In this document: piece by piece, positions 31,319-40,383 of the stretch
Layout: each line of letters opens with the position of its first letter
How positions within the stretch are numbered: position 1 is the stretch's first letter
Assembly (NCBI GenBank): GCA_964531525.1
Contig: CAZHDF010000001.1
Coordinates: forward strand, 1 to 64,000
Origin: CAYYWV01 sp964531525
GTDB taxonomy: Bacteria > Pseudomonadota > Alphaproteobacteria > JAAXGF01
Length of the DNA stretch: 64,000 bases
Reading direction: 5' to 3'
Translations under genes and position numbers: made by a program
The notes under the pieces: generated by a model
What the model was told of the DNA's origin: nothing
What the model saw: only the letters and a program-made list of their open reading frames with translations
Database searches by the model: none

Positions 31319-33526
31319 ATGGATTCCCCGATCGAGCTCACGGACAAGCCCGCCCCGCGCGCGATGCGGGGGCGCGGGCTCGCCTGGGTGCCGGGCGTGG
31401 CGTTCGCGGTCGGCGCGCTCGCGGTGTTCTTCGCGCTTCGCGCCAACGGAGCCGAGGCGCTGGCGATGCCCGTCGCGCTCGTCATGGTGCTCGCCGGCAT
31501 GGTGTCGGTCGCGGCCTTTCACCGCCTGGACCTGCGCGCCCGGCGCGCCGACCGGGCGCGGCGCGAGGCCGAGATCCGCGCCGCCCAGGCGGTCAAGGCC
31601 GCCGAGGCCGTGCGCGCCCAGCGCGACCGCCTCGCCGATCTCGTCGACGGGTTGCCCGCCGGGGTCTGCTCGCTCGACGCCGAGGGGCGCTTCCGTTACG
31701 CCAACCGAGTTCTCGCCCGCTGGCTCGGCGTCGAGCGCGACGCGCTGGCCGACGGCGGCGCGCGGATCGACGATTTTCTCGACCCCGAGGCCGCCGGTGC
31801 CGAGTCCGCGCCCGACGGCGCGGCCGCGCCGGCGTTCGACGCGCGGGCCGATCTTACGGCCGTGCCGGTGGCGCTCTGCAGCCGGGACGGCGAGCGCCTC
31901 GCCCGCGTGATCAGCCAGACCCACGGCAAGGGCGCCGACGGCGCGCCGTTCACCCGCACGGTCGTCGTCGACGGGGCGCGGAACGCCGCCGCCTCGGCCG
32001 AGGCGCCGCGCGCGGCGCATTATTTCGACGCCTCGCCCATCGGCATCGCGCTGGTCGACCTCGACGGTACGATCGTCGAGTGCAACCGGAGCTTCCGCGC
32101 CATGGTCGGCGCGTCGGGGGGCGGTCCGGCGGGGCAGGCGCTGGTCGATCTGGTCGCCCCGCGCGACCGCGACGCGCTCGTCGAGCGGCTCGCCGCGACC
32201 CCGCGCGACGCCCCGGCCGCCGCCGCGCCGATCGAGGTCCGCCTCGACCAGCCGCGCGAGGCGATCGCGATGCTCTACACCCATCCGCTCGAAGGCGACG
32301 ACGACGTGGCCGCCGGGGTGATCATCCATCTGATCGACGTGACCGACCAGAAGAGTCTCGAGACCCAGTTCTTCCAGTCGCAGAAAATGCAGGCGGTGGG
32401 CCAGCTCGCGGGCGGCATCGCCCATGACTTCAACAACCTGCTGACCGCGATGATGGGGTTCTGCGACCTTCTCCTGATGCGCCACCAGGCGGGCGATCCC
32501 TCGTTCGGCGACGTCATGCAGATCAAGCAGAACGTCAACCGCGCCGCCGGGCTGGTGCGCCAGCTCCTCGCCTTCTCGCGCCGCCAGACGCTCCAGCCCA
32601 AGGTGCTGGTGCTGACCGACGTGCTGGCCGAGCTTTCCAATCTCCTGCGCCGGCTGATCGGCGCCAATATCGAACTCAAGCTGGTCCATGCCCGCGACCT
32701 CGGCAGCATCAAGGCCGACCAGGGCCAGATCGAGCAGGTCATCATCAACCTCGCGGTCAACGCGCGCGACGCCATGGCGGACGGCGGCACGCTCACCATC
32801 CGCACCGCCAACGTGACCGCGTCGGAGGCCACCGCCTTCGGTCCCGATCTGCTGCCGCCCGGCGAGTACGTGCTGATCGAGGTCGCCGATTCGGGCACCG
32901 GGATCGCCGAGGAGAACCTCGGCAAGATCTTCGATCCCTTCTTCACCACCAAGGAAGTGGGGGCCGGCACCGGGCTCGGCCTCTCGACCGTCTACGGCAT
33001 CGTCAAGCAGACCGACGGTCATATCTTCGTCGACAGCGAGCCCGGCCGGGGGGCGCGGTTCAGCATCTTCCTGCCGCGCTACCGCCCGACCGCCGGCGAG
33101 GTCGAGGCCGGCAAGAAGGCCCAGCGCCCGCCGGCCCGCGACCTCACCGGCAAGGGCACCATCCTGCTTGTCGAGGACGAGGACAGCGTGCGCGTGTTCG
33201 GCGCCCGGGCGCTGCGCGGCAAGGGCTATACGGTGCTCGAGGCCGATTCGGGCGAGGCGGCGCTCGACGTGCTCGGCGCCCACGACGGCGGGATCGACCT
33301 GTTGATCACCGACGTGGTCATGCCGCAGATGGACGGCCCCCAGCTCGTCGAGCGGGTGCGCGCGGCGCGCCCCGACCTCAAGGTCATCTTCATCTCGGGT
33401 TACGCCGAGGAAAGCTTCGGCGCCCGGCTCGACGGCGACGACGACGTGGCCTTCCTGCCCAAGCCCTTCAGCCTCGCCCAGCTCGCCGGCAAGGTGAAGG
33501 AGACCCTCGAGACCGGCGCCGGCTGA
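31319..33526 (+). CDS. cckA: Cell-cycle hybrid histidine kinase CckA
   Basis: 735 residues from the ATG at 31319: two membrane helices (WVPGVAFAVGALAVFFALRA and MPVALVMVLAGMVSVAAF), a short coiled coil, two PAS-like domains, then the CckA-specific HisKA region (QKMQAVGQLAGGIAHDFNNL; phospho-His before DFNN, then LTAMMGFCDLLL), HATPase (N, G1, G2 boxes: NLAVNARDAM, DSGTGI, GAGTGLGLST), and a C-terminal receiver with phospho-Asp in LLITDVVMPQMDG. In Caulobacter CckA passes phosphate through ChpT to CtrA and CpdR. It lies 65 bases after flhB without an obvious terminator, so flagellar and cell-cycle genes may share a transcript. Confidence 0.9.
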   Translation: MDSPIELTDKPAPRAMRGRGLAWVPGVAFAVGALAVFFALRANGAEALAMPVALVMVLAGMVSVAAFHRLDLRARRADRARREAEIRAAQAVKAAEAVRAQRDRLADLVDGLPAGVCSLDAEGRFRYANRVLARWLGVERDALADGGARIDDFLDPEAAGAESAPDGAAAPAFDARADLTAVPVALCSRDGERLARVISQTHGKGADGAPFTRTVVVDGARNAAASAEAPRAAHYFDASPIGIALVDLDGTIVECNRSFRAMVGASGGGPAGQALVDLVAPRDRDALVERLAATPRDAPAAAAPIEVRLDQPREAIAMLYTHPLEGDDDVAAGVIIHLIDVTDQKSLETQFFQSQKMQAVGQLAGGIAHDFNNLLTAMMGFCDLLLMRHQAGDPSFGDVMQIKQNVNRAAGLVRQLLAFSRRQTLQPKVLVLTDVLAELSNLLRRLIGANIELKLVHARDLGSIKADQGQIEQVIINLAVNARDAMADGGTLTIRTANVTASEATAFGPDLLPPGEYVLIEVADSGTGIAEENLGKIFDPFFTTKEVGAGTGLGLSTVYGIVKQTDGHIFVDSEPGRGARFSIFLPRYRPTAGEVEAGKKAQRPPARDLTGKGTILLVEDEDSVRVFGARALRGKGYTVLEADSGEAALDVLGAHDGGIDLLITDVVMPQMDGPQLVERVRAARPDLKVIFISGYAEESFGARLDGDDDVAFLPKPFSLAQLAGKVKETLETGAG

Positions 33527-33620
33527 GCGCCGCCCGGGGGGGCGGGCCGCGCTCCGAGAGCGTGAACGTCTCTGGAACGAATCGCGGTTTCCATTTTCAT
33601 CTCAATGAGATAAAGAGGGC

Positions 33621-33648
33621 TTGCATTTCGGAACAAATCATGTACATT
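33621..33648 (+). promoter_or_regulatory. recA promoter with LexA-like SOS box
   Basis: TTGCAT (33621-33626) and TACATT (33643-33648) are spaced by 16 bases. The element GAAC-N7-GTAC (33631-33645) lies between and over the -10. Alphaproteobacterial LexA boxes are GAAC-N7-GAAC or GTTC-N7-GTTC, so there is one mismatch. Confidence 0.6.
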
Positions 33649-33697
33649 TGGGTTTCGTTGCTTTGCCGGATGGGCTATGGGATAAGGGAGGTTGGTC

Positions 33698-34774
<1,077 letters not shown>

Positions 34775-34802
34775 TCCCGCCGCTTGCCGGCCGACGCGAA
34801 CG

Positions 34803-34846
34803 GCCCCGCCCGGGACAAATCGGCCCCGGGCGGGGCTTTCGCTTTT
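34803..34846 (+). terminator. Rho-independent terminator of recA
   Basis: 12-bp perfect arms GCCCCGCCCGGG (34803-34814) and CCCGGGCGGGGC (34825-34836) with a 10-base loop, followed by TTTCGCTTTT. Confidence 0.85.
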
Positions 34847-34953
34847 CGGGGGCATGGCTGGACAGGCCCGAGCGGCGGCATTAAATACCCATGCCGGAGA
34901 TCTTCTCCGGGGCGGCGCGCGGCCGCCGCCCTCATCCGCCGAACGGACCAGAC

Positions 34954-37611
34954 ATGCAGACCACGAACGATATTCGCACCGCCTTTCTTGACTATTTCGC
35001 GCGTTACGATCACCGGATCGTGCCGTCGAGCCCATTGGTGCCGCACAACGATCCGACGCTCATGTTCACCAACGCGGGCATGGTGCAGTTCAAGAACGTG
35101 TTCACCGGCGCCGAGACGCGGCCGTACAAGCGCGCGGTCACGTCGCAGAAATGCGTCCGCGCGGGCGGCAAGCACAACGACCTCGACAACGTCGGCTATA
35201 CCGCGCGCCATCACACGTTTTTCGAGATGCTCGGCAACTTCTCGTTCGGCGACTATTTCAAGGACGTCGCGATCGAGCTCGCCTGGAACCTGGTAACCAA
35301 GGAGTTCGGGCTCGATCCTGCGCGCCTGCTCGCGACGGTCTACATCGACGACGACGAGGCGTTCGATCTGTGGCGCAAGATCGCCGGGCTGCCCGAGGAC
35401 CGGGTGATCCGGATCGCGGGCTCGGACAACTTCTGGGCCATGGGCGACACGGGGCCATGCGGGCCGTGCTCCGAGATCTTCTACGATCACGGCGAGCATA
35501 TCCCGGGCGGCCCGCCCGGCAGCCCGGACGAAGACGGCGACCGCTTCGTCGAGATCTGGAACCTCGTCTTCATGCAGTACGAGCAGATCGCGCCCGGCGA
35601 GCGCGTGGCGCTGCCCAAGCCGTCGATCGACACCGGCATGGGGCTCGAGCGGACCGCCGCGGTCCTTCAGGGGGTGCACGACAACTACGACATCGACCTC
35701 ATGCGCCACATCATGGAGGCGACGGCCGAGGCGACCGGCGTGCCCATCGACGGCCCCCACCGCGCCGCGCATAAGGTGATCGCCGACCATCTCCGCGCCG
35801 CCAGCTTCCTGATCGCCGACGGGGTCATGCCGTCGAACGAGGGGCGCGGCTACGTGCTCCGCCGGATCATGCGGCGCGCCATGCGCCACGCCCATATGAT
35901 GGGCTGCGTCGAGCCGCTGATGTGGCGCTTGGTGCCGGCGCTCGCGGCGCAGATGGGTCAGGCCTTCCCCGAGCTTCTGCGCGCCCAGTCGCTGATCACC
36001 GAGACGCTCAAGCTCGAGGAGACGCGCTTCAAGCGCACGCTCGACCGGGGCCTGAGGCTCCTCGACGAGGCGACCGGCCGGCTCGGCGCGGGCGAGCCGC
36101 TTCCCGGCGAGGTCGCGTTCAAGCTCTACGACACCTACGGCTTCCCGCTCGACCTCACCGAGGACGTGCTGCGCGGCCAGGGCCGGACGGTCGATCGCGC
36201 CGGGTTCGACGCGGCGATGGCGCGCCAGCGCGCCGAGGCGCGCAAGGCCTGGGCGGGTTCGGGCGAAACCGCGACCGAGCGGGTCTGGTTCGAAATCCGC
36301 GAGGAGACCGGCGCGACCGAGTTCCTGGGCTATGCGGTCGACTGGTCCGAGGCGAAGGTGCTCGCCCTGGTGGTCGACGGCAAGGCCGTCGCGCGCGCCG
36401 AACCCGGCGTCGAGGTCGCGGTGATCGTCAACCAGACCCCCTTCTACGGCGAATCGGGCGGCCAGATGGGCGATACCGGGATCATCGCGGGCGCCGACGG
36501 CGCGCGGGTCGTCGTCGCCGACACCCAGAAGAAGCTCGGCGATCTTCATGTGCATCTGGGGCGGCTCGAGGGCGGGCCGCTCGCCGTCGGCGACGCGGTC
36601 GAGCTGCGGATCGACGCCGAACGGCGCGCGCGCATCCGCGCCAACCATTCGGCGACCCATCTGCTGCACGCGGCGTTGCGCCGCCGGCTCGGCGATCACG
36701 TCACCCAAAAGGGCTCGCTCGTGGCCCCCGAGAGGCTGCGCTTCGACTTCAGCCACCCCAAGCCGCTCTCGGCCGAGGACATCGCCGCGGTCGAGGCCGA
36801 CGTCAACCGCCAGATCCGCCTCGATAGCGCGGTGCGCACCACGCTCATGAGCCCCGACGAGGCGGTCGCCCAGGGCGCGATGGCGCTGTTCGGCGAGAAC
36901 TACGGCGACGAGGTGCGGGTGCTCGCCATGGGCGTCGATGACCCCGCCGACGCGGGCGGCGAGACGCCCGGGCCCTATTCGCTCGAGCTCTGCGGCGGCA
37001 CCCATGTCCGGCGCACCGGCGAGATCGGGCTGTTCAAGATCGTCGCCGAGACGGCGATCGCCGCCGGGGTGCGCCGGATCGAGGCGTTGACCGGCCAGGC
37101 GGCGCTCGACCATCTGAACGAGGAGGAGGCGTGGCTGTTCGCCGCCGCATCGGCGCTCAAGGCGACGCCCCGCGAGCTGCCCGCGCGCGTCGAGGCGCTG
37201 CTCGCCCAGCGCCGCAAGCTCGAGAACGAGCTCGCCAAGATGCGCCGCGCGCTCGCCACCGGCGGGGGCGGAGAAAGCCTGCGCGAGGTCGGCGACGTCA
37301 AGCTCGCCGCCAAGCGGCTCGACGGCACGCCGCCCAACGAGCTTCGCGGGCTCGCCGACGATCTCAAGCGCAAGCTCGGCTCGGGCGTGGTCGCGCTGGT
37401 CGCGGTCAACGAGGGCAAGGCGGCGATCGTGGTCGGCGTCACCGACGATTTGACCGACCGTTTCAGCGCCGTCGATCTCGTCCGCCTGGGCGCCGCCGCG
37501 CTCGGCGGCAAGGGCGGCGGCGGGCGGCCCGACATGGCCCAGGCGGGCGGGCCCGACGGCGCCCGGGCCGACGCCGCGCTCGACGCCATCGCCGAGGCGC
37601 TCGCGGCCTGA
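34954..37611 (+). CDS. alaS: Alanyl-tRNA synthetase
   Basis: Charges tRNA-Ala. The ATG at 34954 begins MQTTNDIRTAFLDYFARYDH; an upstream ATG adds a non-conserved stretch. 885 residues: catalytic core (SSPLVPHNDPTLMFTNAGMV, HHTFFEMLGNFSFGDYFK, and the GMGLERTAAV motif 3), editing domain with the zinc-binding HSATHLLHAALR and CGGTH, and the C-terminal C-Ala domain ending GGRPDMAQAGGPDGA. All key motifs are intact and the length is normal. Confidence 0.98.
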   Translation: MQTTNDIRTAFLDYFARYDHRIVPSSPLVPHNDPTLMFTNAGMVQFKNVFTGAETRPYKRAVTSQKCVRAGGKHNDLDNVGYTARHHTFFEMLGNFSFGDYFKDVAIELAWNLVTKEFGLDPARLLATVYIDDDEAFDLWRKIAGLPEDRVIRIAGSDNFWAMGDTGPCGPCSEIFYDHGEHIPGGPPGSPDEDGDRFVEIWNLVFMQYEQIAPGERVALPKPSIDTGMGLERTAAVLQGVHDNYDIDLMRHIMEATAEATGVPIDGPHRAAHKVIADHLRAASFLIADGVMPSNEGRGYVLRRIMRRAMRHAHMMGCVEPLMWRLVPALAAQMGQAFPELLRAQSLITETLKLEETRFKRTLDRGLRLLDEATGRLGAGEPLPGEVAFKLYDTYGFPLDLTEDVLRGQGRTVDRAGFDAAMARQRAEARKAWAGSGETATERVWFEIREETGATEFLGYAVDWSEAKVLALVVDGKAVARAEPGVEVAVIVNQTPFYGESGGQMGDTGIIAGADGARVVVADTQKKLGDLHVHLGRLEGGPLAVGDAVELRIDAERRARIRANHSATHLLHAALRRRLGDHVTQKGSLVAPERLRFDFSHPKPLSAEDIAAVEADVNRQIRLDSAVRTTLMSPDEAVAQGAMALFGENYGDEVRVLAMGVDDPADAGGETPGPYSLELCGGTHVRRTGEIGLFKIVAETAIAAGVRRIEALTGQAALDHLNEEEAWLFAAASALKATPRELPARVEALLAQRRKLENELAKMRRALATGGGGESLREVGDVKLAAKRLDGTPPNELRGLADDLKRKLGSGVVALVAVNEGKAAIVVGVTDDLTDRFSAVDLVRLGAAALGGKGGGGRPDMAQAGGPDGARADAALDAIAEALAA

Positions 37612-37620
37612 AAGCGAAAT

Positions 37621-37653
37621 AAAAGGAGCGCCGCGACCGCGACGCTCCTTTTT
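37621..37653. terminator. Bidirectional terminator between alaS and icd
   Basis: Arms AAAAGGAGCG (37621-37630) and CGCTCCTTTT (37643-37652) form a hairpin with A-tract on one side and T-tract on the other, between convergent genes. Confidence 0.85.
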
Positions 37654-37687
37654 GCGGCCCCTTGATGCGGCCCGTTCGGCGGCCGGC

Positions 37688-38902
37688 TCAGCCCATGGCG
37701 GCCTTGAGGCCCTCGTCGAGCTTGTCGAGGAACTCGCGCGTCGTCAGCCACTTCTGGTCCTTGCCGATGAGAAGCGCGAGGTCCTTGGTCATGTAGCCCG
37801 CTTCGACGGTTTCGACGCAGACCCGCTCGAGGGTTTCGGCGAAGCGCGCGACCTCGGGCGTGCCGTCGAGCTTGGCGCGGTGGATCAGGCCGCGCGTCCA
37901 GGCGAAGATCGAGGCGATCGGGTTGGTCGAGGTCTCGTTGCCCTTCTGGTGCTCGCGGTAGTGCCGGGTCACCGTGCCGTGGGCGGCCTCGGCCTCGACC
38001 GTGCGCCCGTCGGGGGTCATCAGCACCGAGGTCATCAGCCCGAGCGAGCCGAAGCCCTGGGCGACGATGTCGGATTGGACGTCGCCATCGTAATTCTTGC
38101 ACGACCAGATGAAGCCGCCGTTCCACTTGAGCGCGCAGGCGACCATGTCGTCGATCAGCCGGTGCTCGTAGGTGATGCCCTTCTCGGCGAAGCGCTCGGC
38201 GAACTCGGCGTCGAAGACCTCCTGGAACAGGTCCTTGAAGCGCCCGTCATAGGCCTTGAGGATCGTGTTCTTGGTCGACAGATAGACCGGCCAGCCCCGG
38301 TCGAGCGCGTAGTTGAAGCTCGCGCGCGCGAAACCGCGGATCGATTCGTCGAGATTGTACATGCCCATCGCGACGCCGCCGCCCGGGAAGTCGAACACCT
38401 CGCGCTCGATCGGCTCGCCGCCGTCCGCGGGCTCGAAGCGCATGGTCAGCCGGCCCGCCCCGGGCGTCACGAAGTCGGTCGCGCGGTACTGGTCGCCATA
38501 GGCGTGGCGCGCGATGACGATCGCCTCGGTCCAGCCGGGCACCAGGCGCGGGACGTTGCGGCAGACGATCGGCTCGCGGAACACGGTGCCGCCCAGGATG
38601 TTGCGGATCGTGCCGTTGGGCGAGCGCCACATCTTCTTGAGGTTGAACTCCTCGACGCGCGCCTCGTCGGGCGTGATCGTCGCGCATTTCACGCCGACGC
38701 CGAATTCCTTGACCGCGTTCGCGGCGTCGATCGTCACCTGGTCGTCGGTCGCATCGCGGTTCTCGATGCCGAGGTCGTAGTAGCGAAGATCGACGTCGAG
38801 ATAGGGCAGGATGAGGCGCTCCTTGATGAACGCCCAGATGATGCGGGTCATCTCGTCCCCGTCCATCTCGACGATCGGGTTCGCAACCTTGATTTTTGTC
38901 AT
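37688..38902 (-). CDS. icd: NADP-dependent isocitrate dehydrogenase
   Basis: Converts isocitrate to 2-oxoglutarate in the TCA cycle. The 404-residue type II (eukaryote-like) enzyme begins KIKVANPIVEMDGDEMTRII and has PNGTIRNILGGTVFREPI, STKNTILKAYDGRFKDLF, MVACALKWNGGFIWSCKNYDGDV, GLMTSVLMTPDGRTVEAEA and AHGTVTRHYREHQKGNETSTNPIASIFAW. GGAGA lies before the ATG. Convergent to alaS. Confidence 0.97.
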   Translation of the reverse strand: MTKIKVANPIVEMDGDEMTRIIWAFIKERLILPYLDVDLRYYDLGIENRDATDDQVTIDAANAVKEFGVGVKCATITPDEARVEEFNLKKMWRSPNGTIRNILGGTVFREPIVCRNVPRLVPGWTEAIVIARHAYGDQYRATDFVTPGAGRLTMRFEPADGGEPIEREVFDFPGGGVAMGMYNLDESIRGFARASFNYALDRGWPVYLSTKNTILKAYDGRFKDLFQEVFDAEFAERFAEKGITYEHRLIDDMVACALKWNGGFIWSCKNYDGDVQSDIVAQGFGSLGLMTSVLMTPDGRTVEAEAAHGTVTRHYREHQKGNETSTNPIASIFAWTRGLIHRAKLDGTPEVARFAETLERVCVETVEAGYMTKDLALLIGKDQKWLTTREFLDKLDEGLKAAMG

Positions 38903-39026
38903 CGGCGGGTCTCCTTGTTGACCAGTCCTGCGCGGCCCAGGCGTTTTGTGCGGCGCACAATACCATTCCGTCGCCCGGGTGAAAAGATGCCCTCGGACGG
39001 CGGCGCGGGGTGGCGGCGAAAGGGGG

Positions 39027-39611
39027 TCAAAGCCGCCGTTCGTCGGCGGTCACGCGCGGTTCGGGCGCGGCCGCGACCACGTCGAACAGGGCCTCGATGC
39101 GGGAGACCAGCGAGAACAGCCGCAGTACCTCGGCGCGGGCAAACCCGGCGCCGATCGCGTGCTCGACCAGCGCCACCAGCGGCCGCCAGTAGCCCTCGGC
39201 GTCGATCACCACGATCGGCTTGTCGTGCAGGCCGAGCTGGCGCCAGGTGATGATCTCGATGGTTTCGTCGAGGGTGCCGAGCCCGCCGGGCAGCACGGCG
39301 AAGGCGTCGGCGAGCTCGAACATGCGCCGCTTGCGCGCGTGCATGCTGTCGACGATCACCAACTCGCCCACCGCGCCGTGGGCGACCTCGCGGCGGTATA
39401 GATGACGGGGGATTATTCCGGTTACACTGCCGCCCGCGCCGATCACGGCGTCGGCGATCACGCCCATCAGCCCGACGCGGCCGCCGCCATAGACGAGGCG
39501 CACGCCGCGCTCGGCGAGCGACCGGCCGAGTCGCCGGGCCGCGTCGCGATGGGCCGGGTCGTTGCCCGGCGACGCGCCGCAATAGACGCAGAGCGAGGAG
39601 AGCTTGGCCAT
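39027..39611 (-). CDS. LOG family protein (cytokinin riboside phosphoribohydrolase-like, TIGR00730)
   Basis: 194 residues from the ATG at 39611: LSSLCVYCGASPGNDPAHRD, VRLVYGGGRVGLMGVIADAV, the MHARKRRMFELADAFAVLPGGLGTLDE motif with the catalytic Arg/Glu of the PGGxGTxxE signature, and ITWRQLGLHDKPIVV. The family hydrolyses nucleotide 5'-monophosphates, releasing free bases. AAGGGG lies 7 bases before the ATG. The start codon overlaps that of the divergent gene at 39610. Confidence 0.9.
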   Translation of the reverse strand: MAKLSSLCVYCGASPGNDPAHRDAARRLGRSLAERGVRLVYGGGRVGLMGVIADAVIGAGGSVTGIIPRHLYRREVAHGAVGELVIVDSMHARKRRMFELADAFAVLPGGLGTLDETIEIITWRQLGLHDKPIVVIDAEGYWRPLVALVEHAIGAGFARAEVLRLFSLVSRIEALFDVVAAAPEPRVTADERRL

Positions 39612-39993
39612 GGCATCACCCCTTCGAAGAGCGAGGTTCGCAGTATCGGCGGCGCTCGCGCTTCTGTACAGCGCCGGCGCCTTCGCCGGCGAGGCCGATG
39701 TGGTCGCGGTCGCGGTCTCGGGCACGCGCGATCAGGGCTACCGCTTCGACGTGACGCTGCGCCACGCGGATACCGGTTGGGACCATTACGCCGACGCCTG
39801 GGAGGTGCTGGGCCCCGACGGCGCGGTCCTCGGCCGGCGGGTGCTGGTGCACCCCCATGTGAACGAGCAGCCCTTCACCCGAAGCCTCGGTGGCGTCAAG
39901 GTGCCGGCGGGGATCGACCGCGTGCGAATCCGCGCCCATGACAGCGTCCACAAATACGGCGGCCGCGAGATGGAGGTCGCGCTGCCCGAGTGA
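39610..39993 (+). CDS. Small secreted conserved protein
   Basis: 127 residues: signal peptide (ASPLRRARFAVSAALALLYS to AFAGEA) followed by a single beta-rich domain with DVTLRHADTGWDHYADAWEVL, GRRVLVHPHVNEQPFTRSLGGVKVP and IRAHDSVHKYGGREMEVALPE. I recall close relatives as uncharacterised periplasmic proteins in rhizobia and other alphaproteobacteria. GAGGAG lies 9 bases before the ATG. The ATG (39610-39612) overlaps the divergent LOG gene's ATG within the palindrome CCATGG. The conserved HP-H and H-D-S-V-H residues hint at metal binding, unproven. Confidence 0.78.
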   Translation: MASPLRRARFAVSAALALLYSAGAFAGEADVVAVAVSGTRDQGYRFDVTLRHADTGWDHYADAWEVLGPDGAVLGRRVLVHPHVNEQPFTRSLGGVKVPAGIDRVRIRAHDSVHKYGGREMEVALPE

Positions 39994-40049
39994 GCGGCCC
40001 GGCCCGGTTCGCTCAATCGAAGGCCGAGGCCGCGCCGGGCGGACGAACG

Positions 40050-40260
40050 TCGTTGCGGACCGGCGGCAGGCTCGCGAGTTACGCGGCGCTCGCCGCGATG
40101 TCGTCGTCGCGCAGATTCGGCCATCAGGCCCTGGACATCGTCGAAGTCGGGCTTGCGCCCGGTCTTGAGAAGGGCCGCGAGATCGCCCCGCGACCAGTCG
40201 CCGATTCCGGTTTCGGCGTTGGGAGTGATGTTGGACGCGACTCCATCAACGTCCCTTGCC
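40050..40260 (-). pseudogene. Decayed c-type cytochrome C-terminal fragment
   Basis: The minus strand encodes SNITPNAETGIGDWSRGDLA then ALLKTGRKPDFDDVQGLMAE, a signature of membrane-dehydrogenase-type cytochrome c subunits. After this, the expected C-terminal pattern continues only in another frame (LRDDDIAASAA, stop, LASLPPVRND), where the usual Tyr is replaced by TAA. Upstream, no CxxCH haem motif or start can be found. So there is a truncation, a frameshift and a nonsense change. The rest of the 390-bp gap between 39993 and 40384 holds nothing else recognisable. Confidence 0.8.
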
Positions 40261-40383
40261 GGGGGTCGCGCGCGTCCCTTTTGTCCAGGGACGGACGAAA
40301 GCGTCGTTTGAAGCATCATCGTGAAACCGTATAGTATGAATCCCGCGCCCAGCGGCGCCGTTCCGATTGCAAAGTGAGGGGCC

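Noticed and set aside
39990..40334. 114-codon plus-strand frame after the small secreted protein
   Set aside because: Composition is not gene-like and it lies opposite the cytochrome c pseudogene remnants.
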